64,000 nt of DNA from Echinococcus granulosus (taxonomy: Eukaryota; Platyhelminthes; Cestoda; Cyclophyllidea; Taeniidae). The position numbers were made by a program, and so were the translations under genes. The stretch is taken from assembly GCF_000524195.1 (NCBI RefSeq), contig NW_020170488.1, forward strand, positions 66,953 to 130,952, given 5' to 3'. Below are positions 1 through 11,914 of the stretch, one piece after another; position 1 is the stretch's first letter, and every line of letters begins with the position of its first letter. Under the pieces are notes generated by a model that worked only from the letters and a program-made list of their open reading frames with translations, had not been told where the DNA came from and made no database searches.

Positions 1-1
1 G

Positions 2-232
2 GGTGAACCGCAACAGCTCTCCATCACTGGCCAAATTCGTCAGTTTGCTTTGCGTAGTCTTAGCAACCAGGAACTCCAGACCTTCAGGGTAGCAAGTGCC
101 ACCTCGGATACAGACAATTCTGAAAAGTTGCCGAAGGATGTCAAAAATATCCATGGTTGCAAAATGATCTCTAATTTTATACCTACCAAAAAGCATGCTA
201 CTTTGGCAGTAGTAAATGCCATGTCAGCTTGA
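2..232 (+). other. Open frame at window edge, possible partial exon
   Basis: The plus-strand frame starting at base 2 is open for 76 codons up to a stop at 230-232 and has no natural start inside the window. The first ~29 codons read like ordinary protein (they include QIRQFALRSL) and are followed by AGG then GTAGCAAG near base 88, which could be a weak donor. The frame could therefore be the end of an exon of a gene that begins to the left. I do not recognise the product. The opposite strand is also open here (40-222), so this could equally be chance. Confidence 0.2.
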
Positions 233-3200
233 TTATCCGCTGGTAGCCGGCGTACAAGTTGCTGATCAAATCAGACACCGGAGATTAAGAATGGAAGACA
301 ATGGCAATGATGAGTAGGTTCATGTAACAGTGTAGTGGATGATGAAGTTTTATGTAAACGAAGAGGTACCGCCCGAATCAGCAGATATCTACTCGCACAG
401 AAGACTTCAAGCACAGTATGACGGCTTGACGTTCAGCAATAAGATGTGGACACTGTATAATCTCAAAGGCGCCCATAGGTCTATCATGGGAGATCTCTGA
501 TGTAATAGCCCCACAACGCAGCAATCCCTTGTGTGGACATTCGGTAAGTGAAACGCCTAATCGAAAAAAACATTTTCACAGTCTTCCATTTGTTCATTCT
601 TTGTGGACTCCCAGAAGTCCATACCAATTAAAGCATAGGAGACTCCACGAGAGCAGCCTTGAAGCCAATATTTAGAGCATATTCTATGATGAATTGAGGC
701 CCCTGGAAGGCATTATTCTGACTATGAAAGGCCGTTCTCTAGGCTTGCATACTTAAGTTCATCTTAGAATGAAAACTCATTCTGAAGCGCATGCCCTACA
801 GATTGGCTCAGCAGAATAGGAGGCATGACACGCCTAGACGTGAATAAATGCTACCCCCTCGTCCAAACTTTACTGTTTCTAGCGCAGAAAACCTTTAACC
901 GCACCCAAGACGAGACCTTTACTGTGTTCTTTTCCACGTTCAACTTACAGATAATTTATGACAATCACCCATAGGACATTGGTCGACTTCGTCCAACGCT
1001 ACTGCAGGACCTTACACTCAAAGATCTTGGGGTCACCACCCAAAATCCATTCCTTTCTCTGATGGAAGTGAAAAACTACGGCTTAGAATTCGCTTACAAA
1101 GCAAATAATGCAACAATTTCACAGCTGCCTCTACCCAAAGTCGCCCACTCAAGCTGGTGGAAGGACTGATGGGTTATCGCGAACATGAATAGAATCAGTA
1201 ACCAAATCTCTTGATTTATGGAAATAAGAGACTGGGCAACCTTTTTAACACCCCCTATAAAATTAACCGTTTAAGCCTCCGCACAAGCACTCGTGAGTCC
1301 TGCAAATAATTCTACCTTCCAGATTGAAGCCAAAACAATATTATCTCCGTGTCACTCCCCTGTAGGCTAAATAAGGTTAACTGAAAACTTGCTTACCGAC
1401 TACCACTGTGAGAAGCCATAAGCAAAGCGCTCAAGGGATTATCCACGGAGGGGATGGAGGAGCAACCCAGTTGAATCCAGCCAAGAAACTTTGAGGCGAT
1501 ACCTTGTATAGTGAGCATTTGATTTCTTAGCTCCTAAAAAATAATTCATAGGGACGAATATTCTGCTTTCCTACCGATCTGCCTGCAACGCCAACTGTAA
1601 TTACTTTCCGTCTGTTTTAAGTATGCAGGAAAAAGAGGTGAAGGCTCTATTGTTTTCTGTGAAGAGAAAGTGGATGAGTAACAGTCCGCAACATATTTCA
1701 ATCTCTCAAACACTACATGTTGCGTCGCCTGGGCAACAGAGCTGGGCATTTGAAGTGGATAAAAGAGGGCTGTGCAAACAAGGTTACTCTAACAAGAGGA
1801 CATGGCAAAGGGAGAAGGACGATTATTGAAAAACTGGGCCATCAACACTTGAATTTCCATCTGCCAGTCTTTTTAACACAAACAGGCAGTGGGTGAGGTA
1901 TAATTAGGTAAGAGGCAGCGGCTTAGCACTTAATCAGTATTCTTTTCAGGCCATGATTGGGTCGGAAAAACGAAATGCTGTTCCATTGGATAAAGAAATT
2001 GCATTAAAGACCCTTGCAACCGTTCCTTGAGACCGTGAAAACCTATTGTACATCAAAAATAGACAAAGAATCGGCGAGTAAATGGCTGAATGAACAGCCA
2101 AGCAATTACACGCTTTTGTTCAACAGACTTTGACGAACTGTTGGAAATCTAATTTACCCACCAAAACAGTGCTACTCATTCGACAAATTAGTAGACTGGC
2201 ATGTAAAAGTTAAAACAACCTTGACAAAAACGCAAAAGATGACATCCATGGTGGATCTAAAGGCTGCAAAAACATAAAAATCCCTTTTTTACAACTTTAG
2301 AGACGACTGAAAGCACTACATGAAAACATATGAACCAGGGAATCCAAAAAATGCCTGCGGTTTTCGAGATAACTCGACGTAATAACATCCCGAAGTCTGT
2401 AAGGACCCGTAAAATCCAGTGTGTTAGTTATATGCATGCGTTATAAAAGGCAAAAGTGTATCAGCTTCTTGTCTTGAACACGCATGCGTACAATGACGGT
2501 GATTACCATCTTTTCTTGATATTATCAGTCGACAATGAGGTGCGAAATGGAATTGTCGGTTCGCTAGGATACAGTGTGGGATATAGGTGAAGATAGCTAG
2601 GGCTTGATTTTTTTCTCCGCTTTTGGAAAAAATGGACTTATAGAAGGGGAAGTTGCGACTAGCTTATGCCTCGTTTGGGAAAGACTCATCGATTGCCATC
2701 GAGAATACTTCAGCAAGCAAGGTATTTAAGAAGTCTTCTAGAATCGCTGCGCCCCTATTACGGGAAACCACAGGACGTTTTTCGTTTCTCTCATATTTAT
2801 AATTATAGTCCGTAAAAATTCCAAAACATGACCAAATAAATTCATTCACAAATTGTAAACAACTCCCAGTCACCAGTTCAAATTTCGCATGTATTCAATG
2901 GCAGATGAAATACATTGCCTGTCAAAATTCTACAGGCGGCGAAGTTTTCCTAGTTCTAAGAGCAAATTAAAGTGTTCAAAGGGGCCTTTCACATTCAAGG
3001 TGACCTTACGAGCTAAAGCTTCTAAATGATGACCAAGTGAAAGACTCGACGGACATATTTTGGTAAGATGAATAAGTTGAAAAAGATAGATGGCCATTAA
3101 CAATTGGCAAGGGAACTTATTTATTCAACGAACTTGGCCATAAGGAAAAAACAGAACTAGCATTCACCGTAAAAGTAAGGGATTAGACAGTTACCCAGTG

Positions 3201-3659
3201 CTAGAGTCTACCAAATCTGCAAATTCGAACGAACGAACTAGAAAAAAGGGAATAGGTAAGTGGTGTGAGCTTAGTAGGATGCAAATATCTAAGGGCAACT
3301 AAATGTGCTACCATAAGACTACCTGAAAATCAAAACAAAAATTTACTAGCTAGTACCTGAGTTAGACCCACCAAGAAGCAGTCACAGGGCGCTTTAAAAG
3401 GCGAATCCTCGGGCAATAAAAGTAAAAAACACCAGCCGACATTAGCTAGAATGGATAAACACTAATTGACAAAAGTTCCCCTAGTCGACTGAAGTCGTGA
3501 AGGGCATAACACCCAGCTAACCAACCTTATGAAATTAAGCAGGTGAAAGAACAGCAACGGTAGAGGGACCGGATGGCACATCTGCTTTCAGTATGTTTAA
3601 CAGAGGAGGCAATGTTTGGGTTGGAATGGCAATGTGAACTACTAAGACCAGAAATTCAA
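233..3659. other. Stretch without recognisable gene
   Basis: Only short frames (under 70 codons) occur, without coding-like composition or recognisable motifs. The missing C-terminal exon(s) of MED17 should lie here on the minus strand or further left, but no segment resembling the conserved MED17 tail was recognised. The region is AT-rich with small homopolymer runs. Confidence 0.5.
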
Positions 3660-5861
3660 TTATATAATACACACCTGGGTTTTCAGAATTCGCAGTAGTT
3701 CACTCTGCACGTCTGCAGTAGCAGGAATCGTGAGTGATTGGGCAGCGCCACACACTCCGTAGATTGAGACCTCGTCTACACCCACACACACGGTCAGTCG
3801 AGTGCGAAAACTTGAGTAGCCCACCGAGTTGAAGGTCACACTGACCCCAGAGGAAAGGGGAGAGGCGATGCTATGCCACAAAGTTGTCACGCACATTCCT
3901 ACAGAAGCTGTCACTGCCTTGTCGCCACCACCACGAGCAAATTGTGTCAAACAAAGCGCCACCCGCTGTCTCAGCACCCTATGCCGCGCCAGGCTCACTA
4001 TTTGCATTAACAAACCATCTCCTGAGCCGAGTATACAGGCGATGGCAGCGGGAGATGCCTGATTCAATCGTAGCGCGTGCTCCAGACCACTCAATGTCAA
4101 CCCCGAGGTAGTGACCTCATCTATCGAAGCTGGTACCATCTGATGGTGCTGCTGTTGTTGTTCGACGTATCCACTGCCCCAATCGTTAAAGTAGGTGTAA
4201 CGTTCCTGTCCTACCGGTACAGCGAAGGGTTGATGATGGTTGCCAGGTAACGGCCCGGAGGCAGAGCGGAAAGCCTGGCTCTGCGAGGTCATCCAAGCGG
4301 ATGCAGCCGGACCACCAAAGCCTGCGACACAGGCAGTGATTATGGGCGTCCCACCATCTCCGTTCCGATTTCCCGTATTGCGAAGTGTGATTGTTGCCCC
4401 CGCAGCACGCAAACGGCGAGGAACTTGAACCGGACCAGTGGGGGGGTTGGGAACACTGGCGATGTTTGACCAGGAGTGAATATGCTGGAGGAAGATAATA
4501 CGTTTTAGCTGGGTGCTAAGTCCTGGATGCTCTTCCTCCTCCTCTTCATTACAATCACCATCTATCAACCTCTCAAGGCTGATTGAAAGTTGGACTCCGG
4601 GAAACACGGCAGCAACGACCTTTCCCTGAAAACAAAACAAGAACAAGTAGAGAATTGGAGCTATGAAGTACTAGTGACAGTGTTAACCAACTAACGAGAG
4701 ATGAAAAAGCCACCAAGTCGCTTTTCGTCTCATCCATCCCGATTATTGACGCTTCATAGGAGAGAGTAGACAAAATTTCGCGACACATGAGTAGATTTTG
4801 GGCTTGATACAGTTTGTCACTCTGGGACTTTGGCAGAGAGTAAGCACGCGGTGCCGCAGAGATCTGAACACGTGACCTCAAGAACTGGTACCAATCGTTA
4901 GGATGCTTTGGATTCAATCGCCTGATTACAACCCGAAGACGGCCAGTACAGAGATCATTGGTGAGCATTGACTCCATTGTACTGCTGAACTTCACCTACG
5001 CAACAGATAGAATGACTTGGGAACAATAATCCAACCTTGACAACATCAAAAGAGCCATCGGAATCAGATTTTGGGAAATCAGATTCAGAAACCTCAAAAT
5101 TGCCACCTTCTTTAGCACGAGAACCAATACAGCGGAGACTTGCATCTCCTAAAATGACATTTTGCCCCAATTTGAGACGCCATGACCTTCGCAGCTGCAT
5201 AAGTCCTTCATGATAGGAGATAGATCTTTGACCATCTGCGAAGCGTTGCTCAGCCTGAGCAATTTCGAAATACCTTGAACGAAATCGTTCCGCTCCTTTT
5301 AGGAGTATACCAGCAGCGGCAGTGAGAGCCTAGTTAAGAGAATAATAGCATTCGCGTTCATACAAACCATTTTCTTCCCACCGAGACATGTGATAGTGTG
5401 CATGCCAACATTGCGTCCTGAAACATCTAATTCTCTGTCCTGATCACCAGAGGCGACTTGACAAAGGGAGAGACATTTAGTCTCCTTCAGGACAGCCATA
5501 AGTTCAATAAATGCACAGGCCTCCGTGTAAGCATTTCTAGCAGTTTACACAGCATTGAAAGCTAGTTCAAGAATACCTTATTTGATCGCGGAGAAGCATC
5601 CACTTTTGTCGGGAATTCTATAACTGGCATCCTTACCCACTGCCACACTTGCCCCCTGTTTGCCAAAATTCTCGTCAGAAAAATCAATGCCATTCACGAT
5701 TCTTTGAAAATTTTCGGCTGCAGTCAAAGGCCTACAAGCCGAATAACTGAAAACTCCATATCAAACCTTTCCACAATTTCCTGTCCATCATTTAAAATCT
5801 CGTAGACTTTAAATTCACAGAGAGCCTCAATAGGCAAATAGTTTTTGCCTCTACCTTGCAT
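3660..5861 (-). CDS. MED17: Mediator complex subunit 17 (3' end unresolved)
   Basis: MED17 is a core scaffold of the Mediator head module, which links transcription factors to RNA polymerase II in the nucleus. Read on the minus strand, the exons are 5861-5767, 5731-about 5647, 5617-5577, 5536-5368, 5329-5036, 4995-4696 and 4625-3675. They begin at ATG 5861 and give about 645 codons; human MED17 has 651 residues. Family landmarks appear in order: LPIEALCEFKVYE near the N-terminus, IDFSDENF, RNAYTEACAF, AGILLKGAERF, RSWRLKLGQNVILGD, KLYQAQNLLMCREI and FPGVQLSISL. The last exon has an insertion rich in Gly, Gln and His. Most introns are 35-42 nt. The exon 2/3 junction is awkward, needing a 29-nt intron with donor GTGGCA. 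After exon 7 a CAG|GTGTGT donor is followed four codons later by an in-frame TAA at 3662-3660; the conserved C-terminal ~140 residues of the family are then missing, so a further exon is likely. Confidence 0.9.
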
Positions 5862-6998
5862 TTCAAATTGCTTGGTTAGACAAATCGGCCCCCAATCTCA
5901 AGCGTTAATCAAGGACGAATCAAAAACCGCCGAGCCATTCAAACACGGCGCTAAAGCAAGCAGAATATTAAACAAAAAAGCACGAAAGTTCTGCATCAGA
6001 TGTATTCTGCTTAGCGAGATAAAATAATGTTGCGATATTTCGCCATATTTTTTTCGAGGTTTTGCTGGTAAACTTAACAAGCGCGTAATGTATGACTAAT
6101 AATTATGCTTAAATGTGGTATGGATGACCTTCCATAATCTTGATCAAATTCCAAACCAAGTTTCTTTAAACCTTTCTTATTACGCAAAGAGCAAAAACCT
6201 ATTGTTTGGAAATATGAGTCTTCTGAGCATGGTGATAGCCATAAAAGCAGGTGCGCTATGTAGCAATATTTTGGTCATCGTAAGTCGGTTTTGGTAACGG
6301 GGCCACTTTGAGCCTTAGCCCTTGCACCTTCGCCGGGTGGGCTGGACTCCGAGCCATGTCGGTAGTCCCTGACCCTATTGTATGTCGAATGTGTGCATTC
6401 CACCTGAGTAAAGAAGCATAGCTTCGTGAGAAGCATGTAAAAAATAAAGCGACATTGTAGAATTTTAATTCTTTTATTTAGTTGTATGGTTAACCTCACG
6501 GTCTCTACGGAATCGAAGAACTCCTGAGACACAAAATCCGCTCAGTTATATTACTCGAGTTAAAAAATTTGTTAATGGCCTGTAATAACTTATTCTTCTC
6601 ACATAAGAGGTTCATCAACAAAATATTTGTAGATTTGAACCTATGTATTGAAGTGGCTTTTTACTGGAATTTCGTAACGATTTTCAAACCTGTCCTTAAA
6701 CGGATCCAATTCTCTTTATTTTATACCAGCAAATAGATTTAAGAATTTGTTTTACTTAACTGATCTTGCTTTCGCGCAATCTTTTAGTTTATGTGTTTGT
6801 TAAACCAATAGCAAATTTATCAAAAGGTCAATGCACTTGGAGCCACAGATCTGCGCTGTTCGAAATGGACGCTTTGGCCAAAGTCAATCGTATAAATCTA
6901 GTGTAAGATAGCATCCATATAAGCTTACAAACTAGCTCATCACTTTCCCCAAATGTATTCCGTTTTACGCAAAACGGTCGAAGATGTCTTTTTATCAG
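5862..6998. promoter_or_regulatory. Divergent intergenic region between MED17 and the LRRD1-like gene
   Basis: This ~1.1 kb separates the MED17 start codon (minus) from the first recognised exon of the LRRD1-like gene (plus), so it should hold both promoters and the missing 5' exon of the latter. The sequence is AT-rich. A plus-strand frame at about 6115-6297 contains a strong-looking donor (GTAAGT near 6279), but its phase does not fit the acceptor before 6999, so I did not assign it. No TATA box or other element could be assigned with confidence. Confidence 0.35.
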
Positions 6999-9900
6999 AA
7001 AGTTGTCGGATGAGTTTATAATAGAAGATCTTCAAGATAATGATGAGATAAATGTTATCGTAATCACAAATTGCCACATTGACACTCCAAAACTCTCAAT
7101 GAAGACACTGGAAAGCCTAGAAATATTATTTATTACCGAATGTCGGATGGAATTCTTGCCTTTGGTTGAGAATCTTTCGAATTTAACATACTTGGACCTC
7201 TCCTTTAACTCTTTATCATATTTTCCCAGCGACATAGGTTCACTGCGAAAGCTTAAGGTGCTTAAATTGTCTGGCAATCGGATTACCAACATTCCGTCTG
7301 AAATAGTCTATCTTGAGTTCCTACAAGTGCTTGACTTAAGTCATAATATGATATCCCACCTTCCAAGAAAACTTTTTTCCCTTCGCAGTCTTATCCATTT
7401 TGATTGCAGTTCAAACACATTATTTAGACTTCCTGATAATATTTCAGAACTCCTTTACTTGGAGGCGCTCTTTTTATCCGGAAATGTGCTTACCACTCTC
7501 CCTACTAACTTTTCCTTGCTAAAACGGTTACAACGCCTAAACTTAAGCGGCAACCGTTTCGAGTATATTCCATTTTGCATTTTTCAATGCTTCTCTTTAA
7601 AAGAACTGTTGTTTTCTTATAACCAAGCATCAGGCTTCATACCTGACAATCTTTGCCGACTAGGCGATCTGGAGATTTTATCCCTGGCATTCAACAAATT
7701 TACAAAGTTGCCTGGAAAACTATCGAGCCTTTCAAAGCTAGAATTTTTCGACATAAAGGGCAACAACATTGGGCGCATTCCAGAGGAAATATTTAGTAAA
7801 TGCAAGAATCTAAGGCATGTAAATTGTGGGTCCTGTGAACTGATAGAAGTCCCACCTAGTTTGGGACTATGCACAAACTTGCGTGTGCTTGATCTTTCAG
7901 GCAATATGCTTAAAAAATTGCCCTCTGAGGGCAAAGCTTTAAAGAATCTTATTTCCCTCTTTTTAAAGAACAATAAGATCTCTGTGCTGCCACAATGGGT
8001 TTGTGATTTGGAGCACGTGATTACTATTAATGTGTGCAAAAACCTCCTACAAGACTTTCCAAATGGCTTCTCGAGCGTGGCAGAAAGGCTTCGCATGATT
8101 AATATATCATACAATGAATTTGAAGTTGCTCCTTCCTGTTTGTTTTCGACTAACTCCAAACTTACCTACTTCCTCATGGACCACAATCCTGTCCTACAAA
8201 TTCCACCTGAGATATGTAATTTAAAGCTTTTAACCCACCTTTCAATTTCGCACTGTCCCTACATCTTTGAGTTACCCGATGAATTAGGCGGCTTGCTTAA
8301 GTTGCGCACCCTCAGGCTTTGTGCTAACAGCCTCTTGAAACTGCCACGGACAATGCATCGCCTTGAAAACCTTAACTATCTTGATTTATCTGACAACAAG
8401 TTTTCATGCTTTCCCATTGTCGTTTGTTACATACCGCATCTAAAAGTTCTGCTCTACAACAATTGCTGTCATGCGTGCACCTATTTGGAGCCTGATCCAC
8501 CTGGATGGTTTGATAGAACGGACCTTATAGATCCGGATGCATCAATGGAGAAACTGGGCAAAGATTACATTGACGAAGTAGAATCGTTCGCGGCAGAAGA
8601 TGAGAGACCGCCCACCTTGGAGGAAGCTCTGGAATTTGAGAAAGAGGCTGCAAAAATTCCCAGAATAAAACACGACGAAATTTCAAATCTTGTCTTTAAA
8701 CGTAAACCCCACAAGATTCCCAGGCACATCTATTGTTTAAAATTTTTGGTGCATCTTTCCCTACAAAACAATGGTCTCTATTTTCTGCCTAATGTATTTA
8801 ACAGATTTAAGTACTTAAAGCGCATCTACTTGAATGACAATAATCTAAGAAAAATTCCCTCATCTATTGCTGCCTGCAAAACGCTGACTGATATTGACTT
8901 GAGAAATAACAAACTGTCGGAGATCCACGGTGAACTGCATAGGCTTCCCAACCTTAAAAACCTCGAATTAGACGGGAACAACTTTCCACTGTGCCTGCGT
9001 GAAGTCATTAAGCATTCCGATTTGAAGGGCCTGTGTGCTTACCTCGACGCATTAAACCAGAATAGGGGTAAGTTATCTTTTCCTTGTTCAGTTACATCCG
9101 GTGTATTGCATAAATGCAATGAGAGGTGTTGAAATGAGAAGCACATATTGTTAAAGCAAACCTATGACCAGCTGCTACTTAAGTAATTTCAGTAGGTTAC
9201 TATCCATAATTATCGACTAATCATGGGCTCAACCCTTATTCTTCCGTCAACTAGATGCAAGCTATCTTTTTGTCCCTATAAGTCAAAATAACTATCGTGT
9301 CATCCTAAGGAAATGATAATTCTATTAAATAATTTTTGTTCCTTCCAAATGCCAAGAAAATGTGATGATCACTCAAAGATTGTGAAATATCACCAAGGGC
9401 ATTCAAAGGATAAGTTGAGGTAGAATCCTCCACCCTTCTCTCTTCCTTCTTCCTAACTAAATTATAAAGCCTCTCACGGTCGTAGCTAGGGACAGTTTGA
9501 GACTATCCCTAGTCTCGTTAAGCTAGCTCTCGTGGTTGGCGTCTGATAATAAAACGATCTGCCTTCCACATATTTAGACTTCATTCTGCGTAGGATGTGC
9601 GAGAGGTTTATCGGGCTTGTGAGCCAAGACGACTGGGCACAGATCCTACAACGCCTTGGAGTGTCCGAGGACACCCTCGAACACATTGAAGATGAGCTCC
9701 CTGGCGGCTATAACTTCCGCCGACGTGTGACTCGGGCCCTTGAGTACTGGAGTAGGATGGATCTCTCTACCAGAGCCACCAATTTTGAAATACAGTCACC
9801 AGGAGCTTTAAACACGGAGGCATTAACCACTAGCGCCGCTGCCATCGTCAATACCACCGCTACCACTAACACAACACCAAGTTTTGAAGATGAAGAAAAT

Positions 9901-10131
9901 CTCTCAGAGGAACGCAGTCAAGCACCGGCTCCCGAGCCTTCGACGATGCTCGTAGGCACAGAGGCGGAAATCTCGATATTGCAGCCAATCACGCTGACTT
10001 TTACGCCCCTGGTGTCGGGACCAAAAGCTACACCGGCTAGGCTCATTCACGTTCTCAAGCTCCTTGATAAGAAGGAATTAGTAAATGCGATGACAGAAAT
10101 TGTGGAGAAGCTTCATGTTCATCAAATCTGA
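6999..10131 (+). CDS. LRRD1: Leucine-rich repeat and death-domain protein, LRRD1-like (5' end missing)
   Basis: Two exons, 6999-9067 and 9578-10131, are joined by a GTAAGT donor and a TTTAG acceptor; the join gives an open frame to TGA 10129-10131 and about 877 codons. Exon 1 encodes roughly 20 short leucine-rich repeats of the LxxLxxLxLSxNxLxxLP type, interrupted near bases 8490-8700 by an acidic segment without repeats. Exon 2 resembles a death domain: a helical segment beginning CERFIGLVSQDDW, a Thr/Ala/Glu-rich low-complexity insert, and final helices around RLIHVLKLLDKKELV. LRR followed by a C-terminal death domain, and this length, match vertebrate LRRD1 (860 residues), whose function is poorly known. 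The open frame reaches back to about 6907 without ATG. A polypyrimidine-AG acceptor ends at 6998, so the start codon must be in an upstream exon. The first in-frame ATG, at 7099, would cut into a repeat. Confidence 0.82.
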
Positions 10132-11914
10132 ATGAGAATTAGAGATGATTTCTCGTTAAAATACAAAAGCAGACTTAGAAAGTTCTAACATTTTTAAAAC
10201 TGGTGCCTCGTGGCCACTTTGATGTCTCCTACGATTAGTATTAAGTGTGCGCCCTACCAGGCACATATTTCGCGTAGAGTAGTCACATCTGTCCTAACAC
10301 CGCTAATTGGTTGACGTGATTCCAGCCATGGAGTAGCACGAAGTTTTTAGGAACCGTTAAACCTGTATCTGCAGTGGTAAGTAGAGTGAGGGGACGCTCA
10401 CCTACTCATCGGCAAGGTGTTAGACTTAGATCAAAGGCAAACAGAACGACAAGATGTCAGTGAAGACCTTAGGTGTGGTAGTTTCAAAGCAACAGCCTTG
10501 GTAATTACTTCCGTAAACACTCACTACGTGAAATTGATGAGACGGAAAGCTAACTGGAGGTAAAACCTTTGAATAAAGTAATTCGCTGCACAAAGTGCAT
10601 TTCGACATTCACCAGAGGAACGCAATAAATGCTGAACTGAGCCAGAGGAGAGGGGCAACAGGAAAGGTCAGGATTTTTTAATTGTATCAATGCATGTGAC
10701 GGAATCGGGGCTCTCATTTCCCTCCAGGCATAGAACTTCCACCTGCGCAGTAGAAGTTGGCAGGTTAGCTACTGCCAATAATAGGGTTAAGTCTTTTCTC
10801 GTTTCTTTTTGAACGCTTCGAGGTTAACCCCTTTTCTTCAGCAGGATTGGACGCCAATTTTTACATTGATTTCATAGAATTTCTGCTAAAGGTGGCGTTG
10901 AATCACTCAAAAGAAGACTATGTTGACAATATCTCGCCATCAGTTACTCAACCTTCCCTGTTCCAGTTTAAAATGTCGTTAGTAGGTGTCAGAGGCTCAA
11001 TTCAGGGGGTGAGAATTGAAAAACCTCGAAAAAACCTTTATTGCGAAACTAAAATTCATTTATATCACTTTCAAAAAATAAGTAGTTTTCCGCCTAAAAC
11101 GCTACAAAATTTTAAAGTAATCTCAAACCACTTAAATGCTTTGTTGCTATTTCTCTGGCGACCCCTGTTACTGATAATCAAAATCTGCTAAAAAATCTAG
11201 TAGGGGTTTAGGATGTTTTCAAAGTTCCATTTTGCATATCGTCAGATCATGGGCCTTGAGGGACACCAGTTGTCAGCTCCTCAATCTGTTGACGACCTTT
11301 TTCCAGGTGAAACTATGACTATTGTATCATCAACTGAGTAGTCACAGGTCATAACGGTCAGAAGATTCGGCAAAACACGCGCTTCTTCCGAGAGACATCT
11401 CCAGAATTTATCAAAACCGCGAGACTTAATCCGATTCTTGGATTTGTTTGAAAAGTCTTCACGGGGGCTAATCACGTCTGCTAAAACACAACTTTAGTTT
11501 AAATACACCTTTAGGGTCATCTATGCTAAGCCGCCAATTTTTTCAAAAAAAAAATTTAAATTTGTCTTATATACGAAGTATGGTAGCTCAATTAGGCGTT
11601 CGGCTGGGCAAACTGTGGCGCGCCGAGTTGAGTCCGAAGTTGTAAACAGCGCCAACGACGGGCTTAGCCTGAACACTGCAACGCCAAGGGAGACCTCATA
11701 GCCCGCGTTGTTAGGTAAATAATTAAAACGAAATTGTAAGACTGTGTAGACTTATCATCCATAGATGCCTGATTAACAAAAATCCCTTCTTTTTCCTCTT
11801 GGCACACACATCGTTATCCCCAATGCTCCAAATAGGTGGACTCTCTCCTTCCAATCGCTTCAAAAGTGCGTATCGATTTCCAAGGTCATTCTGGCGGTCT
11901 GGATTCCACACCGG
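10132..11914. other. Intergenic region between LRRD1-like and alpha-glucosidase genes
   Basis: This holds the 3' flank of the LRRD1-like gene and the 5' flank of the glucosidase gene. An AATAAA at 10624-10629 is a possible but distant poly(A) signal. A plus-strand frame at 10847-11191 is open for 114 codons but opens with TTG, has no recognisable motif and becomes AT-rich; I do not call it a gene. The glucosidase frame is open back to TAA 11774-11776 without a further ATG. Confidence 0.4.

Noticed and set aside
3829..4428. Plus-strand frames opposite the last MED17 exon
   Set aside because: They are shadows of the MED17 frame on the other strand.
10847..11191. Plus-strand frame of 114 codons between LRRD1-like and glucosidase genes
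   Set aside because: No ATG at its opening, AT-rich second half and no motif. An acceptor-like site precedes it, but the LRRD1-like protein already ends properly at 10131.
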